Origin: Aureimonas sp. AU12
Lineage (GTDB): Bacteria; Pseudomonadota; Alphaproteobacteria; Rhizobiales; Rhizobiaceae
Assembly: GCF_001463705.1 (NCBI RefSeq)
Contig: NZ_BBWH01000018.1
Span: forward strand, 1-46,124
DNA: 46,124 bases
Direction of reading: 5' to 3'
Position 1 is the first letter of the stretch. Each line of letters opens with the position of its first letter. The notes beneath the pieces were generated by a model that worked only from the letters and a program-made list of their open reading frames with translations, searched no databases and was not told where the DNA came from. Below are positions 40,498 to 46,124 of the stretch, in pieces. The translations under genes and the position numbers were made by a program.

Positions 40498-41895
40498 ATG
40501 GACCTTTTGTCGATTGAGCGCGGTTCGGTCGTCGCACCCGCGGGGTGCGGCAAGACCGAACTGATCGCCACGGCGTTGCTCCGCCATGCCCGGCCGTTGC
40601 CGATCCTTGTTCTCACGCACACGCACGCGGGCGTCGCAGCACTTCGCCGCAGGCTTGAGCGGTCGGGGGTCTCCCGTCGGGCCTACAGGCTGTCGACGAT
40701 CGACGGGTGGGCGATGAGGCTCATATCGACGTTCCCCGCGCGTTCGGGCCATGACCCGGCGATCGTCGAGGCGGCACGTCCCGACTATCCGGAGGCGAGG
40801 AGAGCTGCGGCCGGGCTGCTTGCCGCCGGGCATGTCGACGACGTGATCCGGGCCAGCTACGACAGGCTGATCGTCGACGAGTACCAGGACTGCTCCTGCC
40901 TCCAGCATGCCACCGTCGCAGGGATCGCGGCTCTCGTTCCGACTGCGGTGCTGGGCGACCCGATGCAGGCGATCTTCAACTTCGGCAAGATCGACTGCAT
41001 GGCGGACTGGGTCGGCGACGTCCTCGCGACGTTTCCGGTGGCGGAGACCCTGGACACCCCATGGCGCTGGATCAACGCGGGAGCGCACGATCTCGGCGCT
41101 TGGCTCCTGGAGGTTCGCGGGACCCTGGAAACTGGCGGCCGCGTTGATGTGAGGAACGGGCCGAACGTCACCTGGGTGCGGCTCGACGGGTCGGGAAGCG
41201 ACCACCCATCCCAACTGCGCGCCTGCCTCACCAAGTCCCCCGTCGCGGGCGGCAACGTGCTCATCATCGGCGAGAGCACCAATCCGGCCTCGCAACGAGC
41301 GTTCGCCAGCCAGACACCCGGCGCGGTGACCGTCGAAGCCGTCGACCTCCAGGACCTCGTCATGTTCTCGCAGCGGCTCGACCTGTCGGCACCGAACGCG
41401 CTCGAGGTGATCGTGGACTTCGCCGAGAGCGTCATGAACAACGTCGGGGGCAAGGACTTCGTCCGACGGGTTCAGGTGCTTCGGGGTGGACGTGCGCGGA
41501 AGGAGGCTAACGGTGCCGAGTCTGCCGCGATGGCGTTCGAGGACGATCGGTGCCACAGCCGGGTCCTCGCACTCCTGTCGGAGATCAACGCTCAGTCGGG
41601 CGTCAGGGTCTACCGTCCGGCCGTTCATCGGGCGTGCATGCAGGCACTCCGTCAATCCACCGATGCCGACGGGTTTCGCGCTGCCTGCGTCCGAATGCGC
41701 GAAGAGCATCGCCAACTCGGCAGGGAACTACCGAACCGAGCGGTTGGGAGCACCTTGCTCCTGAAGGGGCTGGAGGCCGACGTCGCGGTGATCCTGTCGG
41801 CGGACAAGATGGATGCCCGACACCTGTATGTCGCCATGACGCGCGGTGCACGCAAGCTGGTGATCTGCTCGCGCGCGCCCACGCTGGGTTTCTGA
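40498..41895 (+). CDS. gajB: GajB-like UvrD-family helicase (Gabija defence)
   Basis: Superfamily 1 helicase of 465 aa from the ATG at 40498, 5 bp after gajA; an in-frame ATG at 40474 would overlap gajA by 19 bp. Motifs: Walker A VVAPAGCGKTELI (about 12-24), motif II LIVDEYQDC, motif III GDPMQAIFNFG, motif V LLKGLEADVAVIL and motif VI LYVAMTRGARKLVI. The small size, without the large UvrD inserts, fits GajB (about 490 aa), which acts with GajA in a hetero-oligomer. Defence against phage is inferred from the gene pair. Confidence 0.8.
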   Translation: MDLLSIERGSVVAPAGCGKTELIATALLRHARPLPILVLTHTHAGVAALRRRLERSGVSRRAYRLSTIDGWAMRLISTFPARSGHDPAIVEAARPDYPEARRAAAGLLAAGHVDDVIRASYDRLIVDEYQDCSCLQHATVAGIAALVPTAVLGDPMQAIFNFGKIDCMADWVGDVLATFPVAETLDTPWRWINAGAHDLGAWLLEVRGTLETGGRVDVRNGPNVTWVRLDGSGSDHPSQLRACLTKSPVAGGNVLIIGESTNPASQRAFASQTPGAVTVEAVDLQDLVMFSQRLDLSAPNALEVIVDFAESVMNNVGGKDFVRRVQVLRGGRARKEANGAESAAMAFEDDRCHSRVLALLSEINAQSGVRVYRPAVHRACMQALRQSTDADGFRAACVRMREEHRQLGRELPNRAVGSTLLLKGLEADVAVILSADKMDARHLYVAMTRGARKLVICSRAPTLGF

Positions 41896-42090
41896 TCAAG
41901 GCATTCGGTGAACGCCGCAGCGGGTGGTTTTCCGCCCGTCCGCTTACTGCTGCTACTCGTAGGTAGCTGACATTCAGTTGCTCCCGACGGGTTCGGCGAC
42001 GTCCAAATTTGAGTCCAATCGATCGGCCCCAAAGACAGCGCCACACGCAGCGAACATGCCACCAAGCCAATTCGGCGCGGACTGTTGCTC

Positions 42091-42106
42091 GCGCCGAGCA
42101 TGGCGA
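42091..42106. repeat. 16-bp direct repeat, right copy (possible module border)
   Basis: Same 16 bp as at 26594-26609, same orientation, between the gajB end (41895) and the YVTN protein gene (ends 42125). The surrounding spacer 41896-42124 has no gene; it carries GTCCAAA and TTTGGAC inverted about 100 bp apart (42000 and 42108), as a decayed element end might. Confidence 0.35.
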
Positions 42107-42124
42107 TTTTGGACCCAAGCGTCT

Positions 42125-43507
42125 CTAGCGGCTGGCGAGGACCGGGCTGGCCGTGCCCTTCAGACCCTCGACCACGACCAGCCCCGGCTCCTTGCCCGCC
42201 GTCGGCTCCCCCGGGGCGCCGATCGTGCGCACCGGGCCGATGCTGGAGGCCATGCCGGCTCCCTTGTCGTTGGTCTTCAGCACCACGACGGGCTCGGTTT
42301 GCCCTTCGAAGAACACGCCGTATTCGGTCATCGGCTTCAGCTTGGCGACGCTGACGTCGATCGTATCGACGAGCCCGAGATTGCGCGAGACGACCATGCC
42401 GGAACCGTCCGCGCCCTCGGGTGCCTTCAGCGATAGCGTCAGGTTCTCTGGACCCGCCTTCAACGGCACGAGGTTTTCGGTGCCCGCGCCCTCGGGAACC
42501 GCGCCCGGCACGAATACGAGGGCCTGCGGGGCCTGTCCGATCGGGATTTCCGCGACGACCTTCTGCTCGGCCGTGTCGATCACGTCGACCTTGTCGCCGT
42601 TCTCGAGCCCGACGAAGATCCGGCTGCCGTCCTCCGATCCCCAGATGCCGTGCGGCAATGCGCCGACGGGGATGGTTGCGACGAGCTGCGTCTTCTCGCC
42701 GGGCTTGTAGACCTTCACGACGTTCTCGCCGCCGATCGTGACGTAGACCAGCGTCGCGCCGTCCACCGTGCCGAAGCCGAGATGGTTGGAGATCGGTCCG
42801 CTGTCGATCACCTCCTTCACCTCGAGCGTCTTGGCATCGACGCGCGTGACCTTGCCGACGTCCTTGTGCGTCAGCCAGACGTCGCTGCCGTCAGGGCTCA
42901 CCTGTACGAAGGGCACGAATGGCGAGACGACCGGGATCCGCTTCACCAGCGCATGGCTCGCGACGTCGAAGACCTCGAGCACCGGGTTGAACGAGTTGGC
43001 GACGAAGGCGAGCTTGCCGTCGCGTGAGAACTTGGTCATGCCCGGACCGCTTGTCGTCGGGATGCTGCCCGTCTCCTTGAAGGTCGCGGCATCAATCACC
43101 GACAGATAGTCCTCACCGCGCACCGTCGCCCAGACTTCCGTCCCGTCCGGCGTGAAGAAGGCCTCGTGCGGGTTGCGCCCGACATAGGTCGTGCCCTTCA
43201 CGACATTGGTCGCCGTGTTGATGAAGGTGACGGAGTTTGTCACCGTCGAGACGACGACAAGCGTCTTGTGGTCCGGCGAGAAGCCGAGGCCATGAACGTT
43301 GACCTCGCCCTTGTAGAGGGGGCTCAGAACGTCCGGGCGCGGATTGCCGAGCCGGATCTGGCCCAACAGCTTGTTCGCGACGGGGTCGATGACCGAGACC
43401 GTGTTGGAGTTCTGGTCGGCGGTGTAGACGCGGTCTGACGCGGCAGGCAGCGCGAAGGCCGACGTCGAGACGAGGAGCGCGGCGGCGAGGATGGCGGTGC
43501 GGGTCAT
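42125..43507 (-). CDS. YVTN-family beta-propeller periplasmic protein
   Basis: Exported seven-blade-type beta-propeller of 460 aa. It starts with a signal peptide (MTRTAILAAALLVSTSAFAL). Blade repeats are visible as NTVSVIDPVANKLLGQI, NSVTFINTATNVVKGTT and DYLSVIDAATFKETGSI. The last 110 residues form a separate beta-rich domain (ENLTLSLKAPEGADGSGMVV). Related proteins accompany metal resistance or quinoprotein systems. ATGA overlap with the upstream DUF305 gene indicates one operon. Role unknown. Confidence 0.85.
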   Translation of the reverse strand: MTRTAILAAALLVSTSAFALPAASDRVYTADQNSNTVSVIDPVANKLLGQIRLGNPRPDVLSPLYKGEVNVHGLGFSPDHKTLVVVSTVTNSVTFINTATNVVKGTTYVGRNPHEAFFTPDGTEVWATVRGEDYLSVIDAATFKETGSIPTTSGPGMTKFSRDGKLAFVANSFNPVLEVFDVASHALVKRIPVVSPFVPFVQVSPDGSDVWLTHKDVGKVTRVDAKTLEVKEVIDSGPISNHLGFGTVDGATLVYVTIGGENVVKVYKPGEKTQLVATIPVGALPHGIWGSEDGSRIFVGLENGDKVDVIDTAEQKVVAEIPIGQAPQALVFVPGAVPEGAGTENLVPLKAGPENLTLSLKAPEGADGSGMVVSRNLGLVDTIDVSVAKLKPMTEYGVFFEGQTEPVVVLKTNDKGAGMASSIGPVRTIGAPGEPTAGKEPGLVVVEGLKGTASPVLASR

Positions 43508-43908
43508 GGGGTTGTCTCCGGAACGGGCTTTGGTTTGTCGGCGGATGCGGCGAGCATCGAGCGCATCAGCGCGATCTCGTAGGTCTGTTCGGTGATGATG
43601 GACTGCGCGAGGTTGCGGATCGCCGGGTCCCCGGTCGAGCCGAGGACGGCCTTGGCCATGTCGATCGCGCCCTGGTGATGCGGGATCATCTGGGACAGGA
43701 AGTCGTGCTCGGGATCGCCGGTCACCTGAGCCGACATCATGCCGGCGTGCATCCTCTCCATCGCCTCGGCGGTCGCTTCGGCATAGTGTGAACCGTCGGG
43801 CGTGGCCGGCACCATCGGCGAGTGCTGATGAGCGGGCGCGTCCTGCGCCTCTGCCGAGGAGAGTGACGCCCCGGCGAAGGCCAGGGTCAGGAGAAGCGTC
43901 TTCAGCAT
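43504..43908 (-). CDS. DUF305 periplasmic protein
   Basis: Exported four-helix DUF305 (ferritin-like) protein of 134 aa, with a signal peptide (MLKTLLLTLAFAGASLSSAE). The family motifs are DPEHDFLSQMIPHHQGAIDM and IRNLAQSIITEQTYEIALMR. Such proteins often occur with copper or silver resistance genes and have His/Met-rich surfaces. The start at 43908 gives the signal peptide; the longer frame upstream is rejected. It is first in the pair with the beta-propeller gene and divergent from the TDT transporter gene. Confidence 0.88.
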   Translation of the reverse strand: MLKTLLLTLAFAGASLSSAEAQDAPAHQHSPMVPATPDGSHYAEATAEAMERMHAGMMSAQVTGDPEHDFLSQMIPHHQGAIDMAKAVLGSTGDPAIRNLAQSIITEQTYEIALMRSMLAASADKPKPVPETTP

Positions 43909-44104
43909 GGATTCACAGGGTCCTCGAAGTACGGGGTCGGCAAGAAGACGCGTGCGGACGCCTTTCATTCCCGTGGCGGCAACATTTATTCGGGGCGAGG
44001 CGCCTGAAGCATCCATCGCCTCCATCGATCGGAATGACCAAAACAACGCGTTGGATCGAACGATCGCCGTTGTGCATGGTCCCGGCAGGATAAGGACCCC
44101 GCCG

Positions 44105-45256
44105 ATGACCTTCGAACAGATGCGTGCCGTCACCCTCGGCCTCCAACCGCTGTCACGCCTCGACAGCCCGCGGGAGGTCGTGCGCCAGTTCACCCCGAAC
44201 TGGTTCGCCGCCACGATGGGCACCGGGATCCTGGCAATCGCGCTGTCGCAGTTCCAGGCAGACGTGCCGATGCTGCATCCGGTGGCCGAGGGCCTCTGGA
44301 TGTTCAACATCGCGCTGTTCACGCTCTTCGCCGGCCTCTATGCCGCCCGCTGGATCTTCTTCTTCGACGGGGCTAAGCGCATCTTCGGCCATTCCGTCGT
44401 GTCAATGTTCTTCGGCTGCATCCCGATGGGCCTCGCCACCATCGTCAACGGCTTCCTGATCTTCGGCCTGCCGCGCTATGGTGAGGTCGCGCTCAGGATC
44501 GCAGAGACGCTCTGGTGGATCGACGTCGCGATGGCAGCAGCCTGCGGGGTTGCCATCCCCTTCATGATGTTCACCCGGCAGAGCCACTCGATCGACCAGA
44601 TGACGGCGGTCTGGCTCCTGCCGGTGGTCGCGGCCGAAGTCGCGGCCGTCTCCGGGGGACTGCTCGCGCCGCATCTCGTCGATCCGCATTCCCAGCTCGT
44701 GGTGTTGACCCTCTCATATGCGCTCTGGGCGCTGTCGGTGCCGATCGCGCTCAGCATCCTCGTCGTGCTCCTACTGCGCATGGCCGTCCACAAGCTGCCG
44801 CACGCCAACATGGCAGCGTCGAGCTGGCTGGCGCTCGGGCCGATCGGCACCGGTTCGCTCGGGCTGATGACGCTGGGCGGCGCGGCCCCCGCGATCCTTT
44901 CCGCCAACGGTCTGGAGCGCTTCGGCGCCTTTGCGGAAGGGCTCGGCCTCTTCGGCGGGCTGCTTCTCTGGGGCTATGGGCTCTGGTGGCTGGCGATGGC
45001 CGTGCTCGTGACGCTGCGCTACCTGCGCGATGGCCTTCCCTTCAACATCGGCTGGTGGGGCTACACGTTCCCCCTTGGTGTCTATGCCGTGGCCACGCTG
45101 AAGCTCGGCACCCTCCTGCCGATCGCTGCCATCCAGGTCTTCGGTGCGGTGCTCGTCGCGGTGCTGGCAGTGCTTTGGGTGATCGTCGGCACGAGGACGG
45201 TGCGCGGTGCCTGGAGGGGCGATCTCTTCGTCTCGCCCTGCCTCAAGGCCGATTGA
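44105..45256 (+). CDS. TDT-family transporter (TehA/Mae1/SLAC1 type)
   Basis: Ten-span membrane protein of the tellurite-resistance/dicarboxylate transporter family, 383 aa from the ATG at 44105 (AAGGAC upstream). Features: VVRQFTPNWFAATMGTGILA at the start, then repeated helix pairs including MFFGCIPMGLATIVNGFLIF and PFNIGWWGYTFPLGVYAVAT. Members carry malate, sulfite, tellurite or chloride; here the neighbour genes hint at metal/oxyanion stress, but the substrate is not readable. Its end overlaps the convergent glycosylase gene by 14 bp. Confidence 0.9.
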   Translation: MTFEQMRAVTLGLQPLSRLDSPREVVRQFTPNWFAATMGTGILAIALSQFQADVPMLHPVAEGLWMFNIALFTLFAGLYAARWIFFFDGAKRIFGHSVVSMFFGCIPMGLATIVNGFLIFGLPRYGEVALRIAETLWWIDVAMAAACGVAIPFMMFTRQSHSIDQMTAVWLLPVVAAEVAAVSGGLLAPHLVDPHSQLVVLTLSYALWALSVPIALSILVVLLLRMAVHKLPHANMAASSWLALGPIGTGSLGLMTLGGAAPAILSANGLERFGAFAEGLGLFGGLLLWGYGLWWLAMAVLVTLRYLRDGLPFNIGWWGYTFPLGVYAVATLKLGTLLPIAAIQVFGAVLVAVLAVLWVIVGTRTVRGAWRGDLFVSPCLKAD

Positions 45257-45947
45257 GAGAAGGAAAAGCAGCCGCCGGCGGTTGCTTGTTGAGGAAGGCG
45301 GTGACGCCGGCCCGGAACCGGACGGCGCCGCCCTGGGCGGGGTGGCGCACGTAGGTGGCGGGGATACCGAGCCCGTCCGCCGCACGCTGTGCCACCCGGC
45401 CGATGCAGAGGATTCGGCGCGGCGCGAAGATCGCGACGATCATCTCCAGCACCTTCCGATGTTCGGCGATCTCGGTCCGCGTCGGCGTCCGGTTGCGCAA
45501 GGGCAGAACGCCGCGATGGGGATGGAAGAGCACCGCGTTCCAGAACAACGGCAGCGGGTCGGGCACCGCGTTCCAGATCTCCCGGGAGGTTCCAGACTCC
45601 AGTGTCGGCAGGGTCCCGCGGGTCGCCCGCGCCAGCGGCGGATCGAGGCCGAGCCGCTCCGACAGGTCGGCGAGCCGCCCGTCGCCCGTGAACGGCACAC
45701 CTGTCCGACGCGCTCCAAAGCGCGAGGGTGCTTCGCCGAGCCAGAGGTCATTGACGCCGCGATCCGCCATCGCGGCGAGATAACGCCCGAGATTGCGACG
45801 GCGGATGGCTGGCGCGTCAGCGTCCTCAATCTCCGCGTCGAACCCGGCATAGGGGTTGAACAGGTTGGCCTTTTCAGGCAGCGCCGCGAGACGCTCGACG
45901 ATCGCGTCGACTGAATGTCGTCTGGACGTGGTCGATCCATCGATCAC
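45243..45947 (-). CDS. Uracil-DNA glycosylase-superfamily protein
   Basis: A 234-aa protein with the UDG fold. Motifs: LWLGEAPSRFGARRTGVPFT (GEAP variant of motif A), NAVLFHPHRG, and ILCIGRVAQRAADGLGIPAT followed by YVRHPAQGG (motif B with HP). The active-site sequence differs from family 1 Ung, so it belongs to an Mug/UDG-like or uncharacterised branch. The GTG at 45947 overlaps the stop of the LysR gene (GTGA), implying coupled translation. It may repair deaminated DNA; specificity is unknown. Confidence 0.82.
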   Translation of the reverse strand: MIDGSTTSRRHSVDAIVERLAALPEKANLFNPYAGFDAEIEDADAPAIRRRNLGRYLAAMADRGVNDLWLGEAPSRFGARRTGVPFTGDGRLADLSERLGLDPPLARATRGTLPTLESGTSREIWNAVPDPLPLFWNAVLFHPHRGVLPLRNRTPTRTEIAEHRKVLEMIVAIFAPRRILCIGRVAQRAADGLGIPATYVRHPAQGGAVRFRAGVTAFLNKQPPAAAFPSLNRP

Positions 45948-46124
45948 GCCGGCGGCACCTCGATCGTCGGCAGCTCGGCGAGAAAGGCGGCGACGGCGCG
46001 GCTCGGGTGACGGTCCCTCGCCAACACCGAATGGAACCCGCGCGACGGCAGGTCGAAGGGTAGCGCCACCAGTGTCCCCGTGCGAAGGCCTGCATCCGCG
46101 ACCACGGCGGGGAGGATCCCGACG
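45944..46124 (-). CDS. LysR-family regulator, C-terminal end (runs off the right edge)
   Basis: The last 59 residues before the TGA at 45946-45944 read VGILPAVVADAGLRTGTLVA, then LPFDLPSRGFHSVLARDRHP and SRAVAAFLAELPTIEVPPA. The IGILPxxxADxxLxxGxLVxLP pattern followed by a predicted helix is the end of the LysR effector-binding domain. The DNA-binding part lies outside the window. Overlap with the glycosylase gene suggests one operon. Confidence 0.75.
   Translation of the reverse strand, partial: VGILPAVVADAGLRTGTLVALPFDLPSRGFHSVLARDRHPSRAVAAFLAELPTIEVPPA

Noticed and set aside
38780-41895. PARIS or retron-type defence system
   Set aside because: No reverse transcriptase, ncRNA or AriA/AriB-type pair is present; the OLD ATPase-TOPRIM plus UvrD helicase is the Gabija layout.
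1-46124. CRISPR array
   Set aside because: No series of regularly spaced 25-40-bp repeats with unique spacers was found; the repeat clusters at 1721, 33731/34221 and 37536 have different organisation.

Overview
The window is GC-rich (roughly two thirds G+C by eye) and reads as chromosome of an alphaproteobacterium, most likely order Hyphomicrobiales. Evidence: the nth / DUF2244 / CysZ-like / adenosine-kinase-type PfkB neighbourhood, a complete kdpFABC-D cluster, and frequent ATGA or GTGA stop/start overlaps. No rRNA, tRNA or CRISPR array was seen. Genus-level placement is not attempted.

Layout. (1) 1-6.5 kb, minus strand: high-affinity K+ uptake cluster, read from a 27-aa microprotein through kdpF, kdpA, kdpB, kdpC and kdpD (kdpD runs off the left edge). 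(2) 7.0-11.3 kb, minus: four-gene carbohydrate-type ABC importer (ATPase, two permeases, binding protein). (3) 11.6-20.9 kb: ordinary chromosomal genes: a secreted Pro-rich protein, a membrane-anchored small protein with an operator-like palindrome upstream, two endonuclease III-type glycosylases, an AraC/MGMT DNA-repair protein, an EamA exporter, a GFA-family protein, DUF2244, a CysZ-like protein, a PfkB kinase and a methyltransferase. (4) 21.06-21.96 kb: the C-terminal 60% of comM/yifB, cut just before its Walker A motif. This is the left junction of an accessory region that continues to at least 42 kb and probably past the right edge, since the missing half of comM is not in the window. (5) 22.0-26.6 kb, plus: arsenic operon arsR, arsC (thiol/LMW-PTPase type), arsC (glutaredoxin type), arsH, arsB and an MFS exporter. 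(6) 26.6-42.1 kb: a plasmid-like mobilizable module: MOBQ relaxase, an RSF1010/R1162-like oriT, a small accessory protein, an orphan DotA/TraY protein, a block of small orphan genes with repeated intergenic hairpins, a candidate replication initiator preceded by a translationally coupled leader peptide and a large stem-loop, an iteron-like array, a secreted protein, and a two-gene Gabija-like anti-phage system. (7) 42.1-46.1 kb: YVTN beta-propeller plus DUF305 pair, TDT/TehA transporter, uracil-DNA glycosylase, and the tail of a LysR regulator.

How it fits together. Region 6 has every part of a small mobilizable replicon (oriT, relaxase, candidate Rep with coupled leader, iterons), but no integrase, no transposase and no mating-pair apparatus other than the lone DotA/TraY homologue. 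If the nick lies where the RSF1010 comparison suggests, the plus strand is transferred first. Then the DotA/TraY gene and the small minus-strand genes are leading-region genes, the relaxase enters last, and the small genes would use the transferred strand directly as template. The most unusual items are the Rep leader-peptide/stem-loop/iteron arrangement (35.9-37.75 kb), the oriT with DotA/TraY, and the comM breakpoint.
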